Translations under genes and position numbers: made by a program
Assembly: GCA_013812505.1 (NCBI GenBank)
Contig: JACCTH010000006.1
Coordinates: 1 to 42,563, forward strand
Reading direction: 5' to 3'
Length of the DNA: 42,563 nt
Origin: Acidimicrobiia bacterium
GTDB lineage: Bacteria; Actinomycetota; Acidimicrobiia; Spongiisociales; ZC4RG35
In this document: in pieces, positions 1 to 8,535 of the stretch
Numbering within the stretch: the stretch's first letter is position 1
How the letters are laid out: each line of letters begins with the position of its first letter
The notes under the pieces: generated by a model
Databases searched by the model: none
What the model saw: only the letters and a program-made list of their open reading frames with translations
What the model was told of the DNA's origin: nothing

Positions 1-170
1 GTCGCGAACGTGACAATGAGGATCCGCTGTGCAATTCCTGCACCTGTTTCCCCGGCCCTCGCCAGACCACCGGCGACGAACTCGGCGATCATGATGAGTG
101 CTAGCACCGATGCGAACCGATGGATCGTCCACGACGACTGGCAGAAATCAACCCGAAGTGCAGTTGCCCG
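1..170 (-). CDS. possible C-terminal part of a membrane protein, running off the left edge
   Basis: Reading on the minus strand after a TGA at 171-173, an open frame continues to the left edge of the window. It encodes a hydrophobic stretch (around ASVLALIMIAEFVAGGLA) followed by a polar turn (RAGETGAG) and a second hydrophobic start (AQRILIVTFA), which looks like two membrane helices. The pattern vaguely recalls the C-terminal part of DUF998-type membrane proteins. No convincing start codon or ribosome binding site is visible, so it may be a relic or not coding at all. It lies directly downstream of the toroid protein gene on the same strand. Confidence 0.22.
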
Positions 171-225
171 TCACTATTGGAGCGTTCGACGTTCGCTTGA
201 TCGGGGACTCGTGTGGAAACTTCCC

Positions 226-1239
226 TTACAAGGAAGAAGCCGGCGGTTCGAGTTCGTCAACGCCCACGGACTCCCACCATTTGAGCACCCGCATCGCCCG
301 GAGGGTTACCCAACGTGAGGGCTCGCCCTGGCCGTCGTCGACCTCGAACCACACCCTCCCCGTCGGGCTCCAATCGAGCGGCCAAGTCCCGTTTTCCGAG
401 CGCCGAGAGCGAACGTGTTCGATGGCCTCGCCGAGGCGTGAATCAGCGGCCGCATGGGTCAGGAGGCAGGCGGAGCGGAAATAGTCGAGCGCTCGCAGCA
501 CGTCGTAATGCCACCGATTCGGATGCAGAAGGTAGAGGTAGCGCTCGTCGGCCGGCTCACCTGTGCTGAGGCGGCGGAAGAGGGACCGCTCCAGGAGAAA
601 CTCCTCGCCTGAGCGCCGCGCCGCCCGCGATTCAGTGGTACCACCGCCGGACCGCTCGTACTCCAAGAGCCCGTCGAGCACGTTGATCGTGGTGTCGAAG
701 GACGAGCGAACCGAGCCGTTCAGGCTCTCGCAGTTCCAGCCGCCGTCGCATAGGCGCTCACCTAACAGTCGCTCGACGATCGGGGACATGTCCACGCCGA
801 AGTAGGCGCCGTTAGCGACGGTCATGCCATTGATGCAGGGCTCGACCTCGCCCTCCCAGTACGGCTGCTCGGCTTCCTCCCAGCGTGAATTGACGCCGAT
901 AAGTTCCACGGCGCGCCTCACCCGGTCCGACGACGGGTCAACGCCGAACTCGCGGAGCTGCGACAAAGAGTGCGACGTGGACGTCCACGGTTGGCCCTCC
1001 ACCTCCCAGCGGTCGAAGTCGAAATCGCTGGGGAAGTGGGCGCCGCCCGCCCATTGCCCGTCCTCGTCCTCGAGAGCTAGGAGCCGGGCTCCCCAGCCCT
1101 CCGTCTCAACCTTGGCTCGCTCCGCTGCCCACTCCGAGTGCGGAGCGTCGAGCAAATCGCGCATCGCCTGCCAGCGGATCGATGGGTCGGAATGCTCCGG
1201 GTCGGTGAGCCAGTCGATCACCGCGCCGTTATCCGTCAT
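226..1239 (-). CDS. alpha/alpha-toroid (squalene cyclase/prenyltransferase-repeat-like) protein of unknown function
   Basis: A 337-residue soluble protein beginning MTDNGAVIDWL. The frame opens further upstream, but that extension lies over the end of the AAA+ gene and is unlikely to be translated. The sequence has helical repeats with the Gly/Trp-rich turns typical of squalene-cyclase or terpenoid-cyclase toroids, such as DGQWAGG near residue 62 and DGGWNCE in the middle, and GTWPLDW near the C-terminus. I see no DxDD cyclase acid motif, so enzymatic terpene cyclisation is not supported. Proteins of this kind are usually annotated only as squalene cyclase-like. It starts 37 nt after the stop of the upstream AAA+ ATPase gene on the same strand, so the two are probably cotranscribed. 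Confidence 0.7.
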   Translation of the reverse strand: MTDNGAVIDWLTDPEHSDPSIRWQAMRDLLDAPHSEWAAERAKVETEGWGARLLALEDEDGQWAGGAHFPSDFDFDRWEVEGQPWTSTSHSLSQLREFGVDPSSDRVRRAVELIGVNSRWEEAEQPYWEGEVEPCINGMTVANGAYFGVDMSPIVERLLGERLCDGGWNCESLNGSVRSSFDTTINVLDGLLEYERSGGGTTESRAARRSGEEFLLERSLFRRLSTGEPADERYLYLLHPNRWHYDVLRALDYFRSACLLTHAAADSRLGEAIEHVRSRRSENGTWPLDWSPTGRVWFEVDDGQGEPSRWVTLRAMRVLKWWESVGVDELEPPASSL

Positions 1240-1276
1240 GCGGCGAATGTACCAGCGACCCGCTTTGGCAAGAGAG

Positions 1277-2266
1277 CTAGCCAGTTCGGCGCCGGAACCA
1301 CCCGCTCCGTGGACGGGACGAGTCCTCCACCACGGGGGTGGTGGCGACGATGTCACGCGCAGTCAGCCTGACGAGCTCGGTTGCGGTTAACCCCTCGAGG
1401 TTCCCGCCCGAATCTTGGGCGAGGCGAAGGGCCTGGGAGTTGAGGGCCAGCTCAAAAACATTGCGTGCAAACCGGGCATTCCCGAAGGCCTCGTCACGCC
1501 GGGCTCCGTTGAAAACCTCGGCAAGGGCAGCCTGGGCGCTGTCGTCGAGCACGTATTCATTTTCGGCCGCAAAACGGCGAGTGATTCGGATCAGCTCGTC
1601 GGTGGTGTAGTCAGGAAAGATGATCTCCCGTTGGAAACGTGAGCGAAGCCCAGGATTGGATGCGAGGAAGCGTTCCATCAGTCGGGGGTAGCCGGCGGCA
1701 ACCACTACGAACCGGTGCCGAAAATCCTCCATTCTCTTCAGCAGGGTTTCGATGGCCTCCGGTCCGAAGTCGCGCTCGTTTTCGACGGGGGCGAGGGCGT
1801 AGGCCTCGTCGACGAAAAGCATGCCATCGAGCGAACGGCGAACTGCGCGGTCGGTCTTGATCGCTGTTGTGCCGATGAACTGGCCGACGAGGCCGGCACG
1901 ATCAACCTCAACGAGATGTCCCCGGCGCAGCAGTCCGATCGATCCGTACGCCTCGGCGAGCAGGCGAGCGACTGTGGTCTTGCCGGTTCCCGGGTTGCCA
2001 AGGAAGACGAGATGTTGGCCGGTGGCAACTTCGGTGAGTCCGTGCGCTTGGCGGCGGCCTTGAATCTGAAGGAAGGCGACGAGGGAGTTCAATTGCTGCT
2101 TGACGGTGTCAAGGCCCACCAGCGAATCGAGGTCTGCTTGCACCTCGGCCAATGGTCGAGGGGGCGGTGTCCGTAGCCCGTCGAACCGCTCCAGGCTGTC
2201 GGCCAGCCACGGCTGAGCTTTGCTCAACGCCCGGAGTCGCTGGTTAATCCGCTCAAGAGGGTTCAT
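1277..2266 (-). CDS. CbbX/SpoVK-type AAA+ ATPase
   Basis: A 329-residue AAA+ protein of the CbbX/CfxQ/SpoVK/EccA group. Visible elements in order are a helical N-terminus, the linker [11 protein letters not shown] (49-59), Walker A GNPGTGKT (90-97), Walker B LFVDEA (150-155), sensor-1-like VVVAAGYP (187-194), and arginine-finger motif SNPGLRSRF (203-211), followed by a C-terminal lid domain. Family members act as hexameric remodellers or chaperones; the partner here is unknown. There is no RuBisCO or type VII secretion gene in view, so neither CbbX nor EccA function should be assumed. The ATG at 2266 lies back to back with the ATG of the divergent acyltransferase gene. A damaged second copy lies at about 3.45-4.23 kb. 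Confidence 0.85.
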   Translation of the reverse strand: MNPLERINQRLRALSKAQPWLADSLERFDGLRTPPPRPLAEVQADLDSLVGLDTVKQQLNSLVAFLQIQGRRQAHGLTEVATGQHLVFLGNPGTGKTTVARLLAEAYGSIGLLRRGHLVEVDRAGLVGQFIGTTAIKTDRAVRRSLDGMLFVDEAYALAPVENERDFGPEAIETLLKRMEDFRHRFVVVAAGYPRLMERFLASNPGLRSRFQREIIFPDYTTDELIRITRRFAAENEYVLDDSAQAALAEVFNGARRDEAFGNARFARNVFELALNSQALRLAQDSGGNLEGLTATELVRLTARDIVATTPVVEDSSRPRSGWFRRRTG

Positions 2267-2957
2267 GTTCTCCGAGTTTTACCCACCGGAGAGCCTTTGC
2301 ACTCCTCGTCGGAAGCGCGTCAGAATCTCAGGTACGAACACTCAAGGTACAAGGCGATGGTTTAGCAGGGTCAAGTGGCGCCTTGCGCCCAAGGTCATCA
2401 GGATCATCAGTCGTGCCGCCTGGCGCCTGCGGGTTGAATCCCCCGACGGATTCCCCGACCCACCGTTCGTGATTGCGGCCAACCATCTCTCGTTCCTCGA
2501 CCCTCCGATGATCGGCGCGGCGTTCGGCAATCGAGTGCGCTTTGTGACTTTGGCGGATCTGTTCGGTAAGTTCCGGCTGCTCGACTTTGCGCTCAATACC
2601 TTCGAGACCATCAAAGTCAAAAGGGGCGTCATTCCTTTGGCGGCGGTGCGGCAAGCGCTCGATCACCTCGCCGACGGGGGAGTGGTTGCAGTCTTCCCGG
2701 AAGGGACTCGAGGGTGGCGATTTGGCGACCTTCCTTTGGCAGGAGGCGCCGCCTGGTTGGCCGCCCGAGCGAAGGTGCCGCTGGTGCCGATGGCGATCGC
2801 GGGAACCGACCGCGTGCTGGGGGTCGACAATCGCCTCCGTCGCGGGCACATCACCGTCACAGTTGGGCCCCCCATGTATGCGGAGGGATCAGGAAGATCG
2901 GCGGTCGACGAGCTGACCACGAAATGGGCAAAATGGATCGCGAAATCGTTGACGTAG
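2265..2957 (+). CDS. plsC: 1-acyl-sn-glycerol-3-phosphate acyltransferase (PlsC family)
   Basis: A lysophospholipid acyltransferase domain with the catalytic NHLSFLD box (H74 and D79 counting from the 2265 ATG) and the substrate-binding FPEGTR motif at about 144-149. PlsC enzymes transfer an acyl chain to lysophosphatidate at the inner membrane during phospholipid synthesis. The protein is about 230 residues, a normal size for the family. Homology begins only near [10 protein letters not shown], so the first roughly 30 residues are doubtful. No other ATG or GTG is available in that stretch, so the ATG at 2265 is used. This start codon is adjacent to the divergent start of the AAA+ gene, which would force overlapping promoters, and the true start remains uncertain. 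Confidence 0.8.
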   Translation: MFSEFYPPESLCTPRRKRVRISGTNTQGTRRWFSRVKWRLAPKVIRIISRAAWRLRVESPDGFPDPPFVIAANHLSFLDPPMIGAAFGNRVRFVTLADLFGKFRLLDFALNTFETIKVKRGVIPLAAVRQALDHLADGGVVAVFPEGTRGWRFGDLPLAGGAAWLAARAKVPLVPMAIAGTDRVLGVDNRLRRGHITVTVGPPMYAEGSGRSAVDELTTKWAKWIAKSLT

Positions 2958-3475
2958 ATATTCATTGCCACACCTTCAACGCTGGCGATCTGCCGGTCGG
3001 AGGATTCATTCGGAAACTCCTGAAGACCCCCTCCCTAGCTGAGAAGACGCCACACCTGCTCAGGATCACACCGACCTATGAGAGCGACCTGAAGGAAGTA
3101 GCACGTGTCCTCAAACGACAAGAACGAGGGTCTTCGCGCGGCGAGCGAGGAACTCGGGCCAGAGCCCCACGATGCCTACGACCCGTTGGAGTGGTTGGCC
3201 GAGCTCAAGGCGCTCGATCCGTCGCTCCCATCGCTAATGGACCCGAACCTTGGGGCTGAGGGGATAGGCGACATGCTCTATTTCGGGGGGTTGAGCGGTC
3301 GGCGGTTTCGAGCCACGCCCCCAGCTCGGCGCCGGGACCCATCGTTTCCATAGAAGCCACTGTCTCGAACATCTGTACGAGCAACTCTATGGGGAGAGTG
3401 GGACAAAAAGCCGTCAAACCCAGACCGACCCTAAAGAAAGATTTCGCGTTTTCAACGGGTCCGGCGGCGGAACCA
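2933..3475 (+). pseudogene. frameshifted remnant of a metal-dependent amidohydrolase
   Basis: From ATG 2933 (or 2924, inside the plsC end) a frame encodes [19 protein letters not shown], with the HxH metal-binding start typical of TIM-barrel amidohydrolases, followed by LPVGGFIRKLL. Homology-like sequence then moves to a second frame at about 3105 (DAYDPLEWLAELKALDP) and to a third at about 3340-3475 (HCLEHLYEQLYGE). Each frame soon ends at a stop or loses its protein-like character. Intact enzymes of this type are about 450-600 residues, so only an N-terminal part survives and it abuts the AAA+ relic. Frame changes could in principle be assembly errors, but the missing C-terminus shows real truncation. 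Confidence 0.55.
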
Positions 3476-4229
3476 ACCGCCACGCGGTGGTGGCAAATTC
3501 TTGCACTCCCGGGGTGGTGGAGAGGATGTCGCTGGCAGTCAGCCGGACGAGTTCAGTTTCCGTTAGGGCTTCCAGATTTCCGCCCGAGTCTTGTGCCAGG
3601 CGGAGGGCAAAACGGGCGTTGCCGAATGACTCGTCACGGAGGGCGCCGTTGAAGACATCGACGAGAGCCGCCTGGGCGCCGTCATCCAGGATGTACTCGC
3701 TTTCGAGCGCAAGCGCCCGGTGATTTCAGTAGCTCGTCAGTCGTGTAGTCGGGAACACAATCTCGCGTTGAAGTCGAGATCGAAGTCCGGGGGTTGGATC
3801 GGAGAAAACGTTCCATTGGTCGCGAATATCCGGCGACGACGGCGACGAACCGATGTCGGAAGTCCTCCATTCGCTTGAGCAACGTTTCGATTGCCTCGGG
3901 TTCGAAGTCGCGTTCACTCTCGGTGGGTGCGAGCGCATTTACGCCTCATCGACGAAGAGCATGCCGTCTAACGAGCGTTTGATCGCGCGGTCGGCCTTGA
4001 TCGCGGTCGTGCCGATGAACTGGCTGACGAGCCGGCCCGGTCCACTTCGACTAGGTGACCCCGGCGAAGGAGGCCGATCGATCCGTATGCCTCGGCGAGA
4101 AGTCGAGCAACCGTGGTCGACGAGGGCGGATAGTTGTGTCTTGACCGTGTCGAGACCGACGAGGGCGCGCAGGCCATCGATTCGCTCAAGACCCTCAGCA
4201 AGCCATCGCTGATCGACGGTATATCGGTC
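3455..4229 (-). pseudogene. decayed duplicate of the CbbX-like AAA+ ATPase gene
   Basis: Read on the minus strand this region repeats the intact AAA+ gene at 1277-2266 almost segment by segment: [76 protein letters not shown], and [14 protein letters not shown]. Several segments have been lost: the proline-rich linker, the block carrying most of Walker A (GNPGTGK is gone, the copy rejoins at TTVARLL), and a helix between GNARFA and LRLAQDSG. Frameshifts follow after DRAG and after the Walker B DEA, where a TAA arises. It therefore cannot make an ATPase. The same strand and nearby position suggest tandem duplication followed by decay. Confidence 0.88.
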
Positions 4230-4242
4230 CTAAATTCGTCAG

Positions 4243-4728
4243 GTGGTCACAGCTGACGTCAATGCCGGTCGGGCCATGTGGGCCGAATATCGGGAGAGCC
4301 GGCCGGGCGTGGCTGACGAGGAACCGGTCGTCGAGTGTTTTGGCGACTCGGCCGAGTTGGCCGATGAGCTACTGGGTTTCGTGCTCGGGGGAACGAAGCG
4401 TGCCACTACCGCCCTCGTCGCCGCTTTTGCGGACGAATCGGATCCTCTTCCTCGGATTGGCTCACACTGGGTGGCGTGCAACGGTTCAGGCGAGCCTCGA
4501 GTCATCCTCCGAACGATTGAGCTTCGCATCGGTCCGTTGAGCTCGGTCGACGAGCAGTTCGCCTGGGAAGAGGGGGAATATGAGCGAACCCTCGAGTCCT
4601 GGTGGAACGGGCACCGTGCTTTCTTCGGCCGATCGTGCGAGGAACTCGGCATCGGGTACAGCGACGAGCTCGAAGCGATTTTCGAACGGTTCGAAGTCGT
4701 TTGGCCGCCGCAACACGCGGACTCCTAA
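4243..4728 (+). CDS. ASCH domain protein
   Basis: A 161-residue protein with the compact beta-barrel pattern of ASCH domains: GGTKRATTAL in the first half (the conserved G-x-K-x-x-T region), then IGSHWVACNGSGEPRVIL, and the characteristic SSVDEQFAWEEGE turn followed by a helix ending HRAFF. ASCH domains resemble PUA folds and are thought to bind RNA or modified nucleosides; some relatives hydrolyse N4-acetylcytidine. The GTG at 4243 is used; ATG 4276 is an alternative. The gene begins right after the AAA+ relic, and its TAA interlocks with the stop of the convergent DHFR-like gene in the shared CTAA at 4725-4728. Confidence 0.78.
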   Translation: MVTADVNAGRAMWAEYRESRPGVADEEPVVECFGDSAELADELLGFVLGGTKRATTALVAAFADESDPLPRIGSHWVACNGSGEPRVILRTIELRIGPLSSVDEQFAWEEGEYERTLESWWNGHRAFFGRSCEELGIGYSDELEAIFERFEVVWPPQHADS

Positions 4729-5369
4729 GCCTCCCGGGTCAGAACGTAGTGAGCGGCTGAAGGCGAAGCAGTGAACTCGGCGATCTGATATCCGAGCTCA
4801 TCGAGATCGAGGCCACCGAGAAGCGTTTCTCCACTGCCGAGAAGGATCGGCACGACGGCGACATGGAGCTCGTCGATCAGGTCAGCCTCGAGAAATTGAC
4901 GGATGGTCGACGGGCCTCCGCCAATTCGGACGTCTTGACCGCCGGCGGCATCCAAAGCGCGGTCACGAGCTTCATGGATTCCTTCGGTGACGAAATGGAA
5001 GGTGGTTCCGCCGTCCATTGGGATCGTGTCGTGGGCGTGGTGAGTCAGCACGAAGACCGGATGATGGAAAGGTGGGTCGTCGCCCCACCAGCCCCGCCAG
5101 TCGTCCTTCCACTCCCCGCGGATGGGTCCGAACATGTTGCGACCCATGATCGTGGCGCCGAGTCCCCGCTCGCCACGGGCGGCGAATGTCTCGTCGACAC
5201 CTCCTTCGCCGCCTTCCATTCCATGAGTGCCACGAAAGGTCGGCGTTTGGAACGCCCATTCATGCAGCCTTTCGCCGCCCACTCCGAGCGGGTTGTTGAG
5301 GCTCTGATCTGGCCCGGCGCCATAGCCGTCGAGCGAAATCGAGAAGCTATGGACCCGCAGCTTGGTCAT
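4725..5369 (-). CDS. DHFR-fold reductase (RibD C-terminal-like family)
   Basis: A 214-residue single-domain protein of the dihydrofolate reductase/RibD-C superfamily. It starts with the first strand RVHSFSISLDGY, contains ATIMGRNMFG (the conserved GRxT/M-type turn), the strand PVFVLTHH, the NADPH-binding segment VRIGGGPSTIRQFL, and ends with VVPILLGSGETLL. Such stand-alone proteins are usually called dihydrofolate reductase family protein; they are NADPH-dependent reductases of unknown substrate and not the housekeeping FolA. It starts 12 nt after the stop of the double-HTH gene on the same strand, so that small protein may regulate it. Its stop overlaps that of the convergent ASCH gene. Confidence 0.85.
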   Translation of the reverse strand: MTKLRVHSFSISLDGYGAGPDQSLNNPLGVGGERLHEWAFQTPTFRGTHGMEGGEGGVDETFAARGERGLGATIMGRNMFGPIRGEWKDDWRGWWGDDPPFHHPVFVLTHHAHDTIPMDGGTTFHFVTEGIHEARDRALDAAGGQDVRIGGGPSTIRQFLEADLIDELHVAVVPILLGSGETLLGGLDLDELGYQIAEFTASPSAAHYVLTREA

Positions 5370-5381
5370 CGGTGCTTGGTC

Positions 5382-5714
5382 TTAGGCGAGGCCGACCTCG
5401 GTCCGCAGGTTGGCGAGATCCTCTATCCGTTGGGCGTATGCGGCATTCCGACCGAAACGACGCCCGATCTCATCATGGCTGAGACCCTGGGAACGAAGCT
5501 CGAGGACTCGGCGCTCAACCGGGCGATGACCTTTGCTGCGTTTCTCCGCCTCGGGCCGGGGGATGTCGGTCCAGCTCAAAACTCGCTCGACAAAATCGAC
5601 GCCCTTTTTGAACCGAGCGGCGATCTCGGCATGGTCGACGCCCTCCCGGTGGAGTGCCAGCATTCGTCGCTCGATCGGACGTAGGCGTTCTGTCACGAGG
5701 CCACGGTACCCCAT
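5382..5714 (-). CDS. small protein with two tandem helix-turn-helix repeats
   Basis: A 110-residue protein made of two similar halves. The first (about residues 12-53) reads [14 protein letters not shown]...[21 protein letters not shown] and the second (about 65-106) [14 protein letters not shown]...[21 protein letters not shown]. Each half resembles a sigma-70 region 4 or GerE-like helix-turn-helix, with the L-x-x-G-x-x-x-x-E-I-x-x-R-F core. This suggests a DNA-binding protein built by internal duplication. No ligand-binding domain is present. The ATG at 5714 gives the longest form; a GTG six codons in is an alternative. It is the first gene of a probable two-gene unit with the DHFR-like reductase, and diverges from the Gfo/Idh gene at 5780. 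Confidence 0.65.
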   Translation of the reverse strand: MGYRGLVTERLRPIERRMLALHREGVDHAEIAARFKKGVDFVERVLSWTDIPRPEAEKRSKGHRPVERRVLELRSQGLSHDEIGRRFGRNAAYAQRIEDLANLRTEVGLA

Positions 5715-5779
5715 TCTGTGGGCTGGTACCGCTGTTGTACGACGGTACGAACCCAGGGTTTGCGAAATACAGTGCGTCC

Positions 5780-6970
5780 ATGAATGTGACGATGTTGGGG
5801 ACGGGCTTGATTGGAGATTTTTACACGATGACCTTGCACGGTCAGCGGGGGCGGGACCGGGTCGAGGTCGTGTATTCGCGAAGCGAGGACCGGGGTCAGG
5901 CCTTCAAGAAGCGGTGGGGCATCTCCGATCACACCACTTCGATGGAAGAGGCGGTCAACCACCCCGACACGAGCGTGGTGGTGGTCGGGTTGCCCAACCA
6001 TCTTCACGAAGAAGCGATTGAGTTGGCGGCCAAGGCGGGAAAGGCCGTCCTCTGTACGAAACCTCTAGCCCGCACCGCTGAGGAGGCGAAGCGGATCCTC
6101 GACACCGTCGAGAAGGCCGGCGTATTTGGCGGCTACCTCGAAGACCTGTGCTACACGCCTAAGACGCTCAAAGCGATCAACACTGTCAAAGCCGGGGCGA
6201 TCGGCGACGTCACCTGGGTGCGATCGCGAGAGACTCATCCCGGTCCGCACTCGGCGTGGTTTTGGGACGGACGGCTCACAGGCGGCGGCGCCATCATCGA
6301 CCTCGGCTGTCACTGCATCGAGATCATCCGCAGCTTCGTCGGGAAGGAAAACCGGCCGGTCGAGGTGATGTGTTGGACCGATACCTTCGTCCATCCGATC
6401 GAGGACGAGGACAACGCCATCGCATTGATCAAGTTCGAGTCCGGCGCGGTCGGCCAGTTCGAAGTGAGCTGGACCTTCCGCGGTGGCATGGACCTCCGCG
6501 ACGAGGTGGCAGGCACCAACGGCACCATCTGGCTCAATCATTTCCTCCGCACCGGTTTTGAGATGTTCACCGCCGGTGGCGGCTCCGGCTACGTGGCCGA
6601 GAAGGCCGAGACGGAAGTCGGCTGGTTGTTCCCGGTGGGCGATGAGGTTTCCGAGCTCGGCTACGTCGACATGTTCAGCGACATGTTCAACGCCATCGAC
6701 GAGGGCCGAGAGCCGCGAGAAACCCTCTACGACGGCTACGTCGTCAACTCGATCATGGACGCCTGCTATCGATCGGCCGACAGCAAGCAGTGGGAGCCGG
6801 TCCGGCTCGAGTGGCGGCACGGCGCCACCCCCCGGATCACGAAGAGCTCGGAAAAGTTCGAGGGCCAGACCGTAATCAAGTCCGAGACGCTGCCCGATGG
6901 CCGCCGCAAGATGATCTTGAAGGATGACAAGACCGGCGACTACGTGGATCGGGTGGTTGCCGACGGATGA
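5780..6970 (+). CDS. Gfo/Idh/MocA-family NAD(P)-dependent sugar oxidoreductase
   Basis: A 396-residue protein beginning [14 protein letters not shown], with a dinucleotide-binding GTGLIG motif at the N-terminus, the family strand [14 protein letters not shown], the position of the usual EKP lysine filled by CTKPLA, and the C-terminal sheet with [15 protein letters not shown] bearing the catalytic D-x-G-x-H pattern. The frame opens upstream at 5654, but that part overlaps the divergent gene and lacks homology. Enzymes of this family oxidise or reduce sugars, inositols or their derivatives at a ring carbon. The last roughly 45 residues form a charged tail beyond the usual domain. The NagB-like gene follows with overlap or near contact, and the two likely serve the same sugar pathway as the opposite-strand ABC operon. 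Confidence 0.88.
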   Translation: MNVTMLGTGLIGDFYTMTLHGQRGRDRVEVVYSRSEDRGQAFKKRWGISDHTTSMEEAVNHPDTSVVVVGLPNHLHEEAIELAAKAGKAVLCTKPLARTAEEAKRILDTVEKAGVFGGYLEDLCYTPKTLKAINTVKAGAIGDVTWVRSRETHPGPHSAWFWDGRLTGGGAIIDLGCHCIEIIRSFVGKENRPVEVMCWTDTFVHPIEDEDNAIALIKFESGAVGQFEVSWTFRGGMDLRDEVAGTNGTIWLNHFLRTGFEMFTAGGGSGYVAEKAETEVGWLFPVGDEVSELGYVDMFSDMFNAIDEGREPRETLYDGYVVNSIMDACYRSADSKQWEPVRLEWRHGATPRITKSSEKFEGQTVIKSETLPDGRRKMILKDDKTGDYVDRVVADG

Positions 6971-7643
6971 GGCTGCCCGATTGCGATTGATTGTCGGCGA
7001 CAACTGGGTCGCAAAAGCCACGGACCAGTTGGGCCACCGGAAACGACTTTGCCTACCGACCGGGAGAACCCCCGGACCGTTCTACGACCGGCTAGCGGCC
7101 GACTCCCTCCGCGAGACGACGGTCTTCTTGCTTGACGAGTTTGGGCTGCCGGTCGGCCACCCCGCCCGTTGCGACTCAATGATCAAGCGCTCCTTGCTCG
7201 ACCGGGTTCCTGCCCAAGGATTCGAGCGGCCGATGACCGAAGCGGAGGATCTCGACGGCGAATGCGAGCGCTACCACCAACTCGTCAGCGCCCAGCCGCT
7301 CGACCTGGCCATTCTCGGTCTCGGGCGCAACGGTCACCTCGGGCTCAACGAGCCGGGTTCGACGATCGACTCGAAAACCCGGCGCGTGGATCTGGCGCCG
7401 GAAACCATCGAGGGGGCGAAAACTTATGGGGCCGACCCGCCCGCCACCTGGGGGGTCACCCTCGGCCTTGCCGAGATACTCGGCGCCCGGGAGATTTGGT
7501 TGCTGGTGAGCGGTCGGGCGAAGTCGGAGGTGTTGACGGCGGCGTTGTCCGGTCCGATCTCCTCAGGGCTGCCCGCGTCTTTCTTGCAAACTCACGACGA
7601 ATTGACCGTCTTCGCCGACGAAGCCGCGGGGTCGCTGCTCTAA
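6924..7643 (+). CDS. NagB-like glucosamine-6-phosphate deaminase/isomerase family protein
   Basis: The protein carries the hallmarks of the glucosamine-6-phosphate isomerase/6-phosphogluconolactonase family: [11 protein letters not shown] (phosphate-binding, LxTGxTP), [10 protein letters not shown] (catalytic Asp region), and [17 protein letters not shown], which matches the NagB signature GxGxxGHxxFNEP more closely than the gluconolactonase form. At about 220-239 residues it is slightly short for NagB (about 260). The start is uncertain: ATG 6924 overlaps the preceding gene by 47 nt, while TTG 6957 and TTG 6981 (behind a GAGG) also fit. In context it may act on an amino or keto sugar phosphate made by the linked kinase and oxidoreductases. 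Its stop is 3 nt from that of the convergent methyltransferase. Confidence 0.8.
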   Translation: MTRPATTWIGWLPTDEAARLRLIVGDNWVAKATDQLGHRKRLCLPTGRTPGPFYDRLAADSLRETTVFLLDEFGLPVGHPARCDSMIKRSLLDRVPAQGFERPMTEAEDLDGECERYHQLVSAQPLDLAILGLGRNGHLGLNEPGSTIDSKTRRVDLAPETIEGAKTYGADPPATWGVTLGLAEILGAREIWLLVSGRAKSEVLTAALSGPISSGLPASFLQTHDELTVFADEAAGSLL

Positions 7644-7646
7644 GAG

Positions 7647-8510
7647 TTAGGACTTGACGGCGATGGCAGTGATCAGATCGCCCAAGTTGTAAGAGAACGC
7701 TCCGCTTCTCAGGCGGTTCGCTCCGAGGATGCGACGGAATGCCCGCGCCAAAGGCCCCCATCTCTGTTCAGCAACACCAGCCAATTGCGAAAAGCTGACA
7801 AACTTCGCGGTTGCTCGGATCAGGGTCGGCTCGAATCCATTTCGGGTCAGCAGTTGCGACACGCCTTCGCGGGTAAAGAGATGGATGACAGAGGGCGGAT
7901 TCGCCTGGTGCCATCGCGGGCCGAATAGTCGAGCAATGGCGCTTCGCCGGTCCCACGTTTCAATAGCTAGCACCGTCCCGCGTTCAGTGGCTTCGGAGGC
8001 GGCCCTTACTGCCACGTCGGGACGAGCCATGTGTTCCAGGACTTGGAAGAAAGTGACGACATTGGGTCGCACGGCTTCGAGGGCGGGCTCGATCGATGAG
8101 AATACAGTGTGCCCTCTGTCAGCAGCAATGCCGCGGGCGAATTCAGAGACTTCGACTCCGGTTGCCTTCCACTGCTTTCGCTTCGCTTGCGTAAGGGTGT
8201 AACCCGTCGCGCAACCGACGTCCACCAACCTCATTGGCTGCGGTGGCGCCATACGCGCAATCAAGGCCAGGCGGGAATTGGCGTTCCGCTCGTGAAGCTC
8301 GCGGTCAGCTTCGTAGTTGGTATAGCCGCCCAGGTCCGAGTTCGCGAAATACGACTCGTCATAGATCGACGTCGGGTCGGTGGGAAGCGGATCGAGTCGG
8401 GCCGATCCACAGGTGACACAGCGGATGTAGTTGAAGCCGCGCACGTTGTACAAGGCTGCGGCTCTCCTTTCCCCACAGCAGGGGCAAGTGTTTGGTTTTC
8501 TCCCGACCAC
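7647..8510 (-). CDS. class I SAM-dependent methyltransferase with N-terminal zinc ribbon
   Basis: A 287-residue protein. Cysteines 9, 12, 31 and 34 (CPCC and CVTC) form a probable zinc ribbon, followed by a Methyltransf_23-type domain with SAM motif I LVDVGCATGYTL, an acidic strand end at VEVSEF, and the FFQVLEHMARP motif. Methyltransferases with this zinc-ribbon arrangement often act in cell-surface sugar or lipid modification. It starts 25 nt after the lactonase gene and could be the last gene of the long sugar operon, but nothing in its sequence ties it to catabolism. A role in modifying a polysaccharide or secondary metabolite is equally possible. Confidence 0.85.
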   Translation of the reverse strand: MVGRKPNTCPCCGERRAAALYNVRGFNYIRCVTCGSARLDPLPTDPTSIYDESYFANSDLGGYTNYEADRELHERNANSRLALIARMAPPQPMRLVDVGCATGYTLTQAKRKQWKATGVEVSEFARGIAADRGHTVFSSIEPALEAVRPNVVTFFQVLEHMARPDVAVRAASEATERGTVLAIETWDRRSAIARLFGPRWHQANPPSVIHLFTREGVSQLLTRNGFEPTLIRATAKFVSFSQLAGVAEQRWGPLARAFRRILGANRLRSGAFSYNLGDLITAIAVKS

Positions 8511-8535
8511 TCACCCCCGAACTTAGCACCGACGA

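Noticed and set aside
1277-2266. RuBisCO activase (CbbX) or type VII secretion EccA assignment for the AAA+ gene
   Set aside because: The fold matches, but no cbbLS or ESX genes are present, so a specific function would be a guess.
6065-7021. 318-codon open frame on the minus strand opposite the first Gfo/Idh gene
   Set aside because: The plus-strand frame has a Rossmann motif and family active-site patterns; the opposite frame is a shadow.
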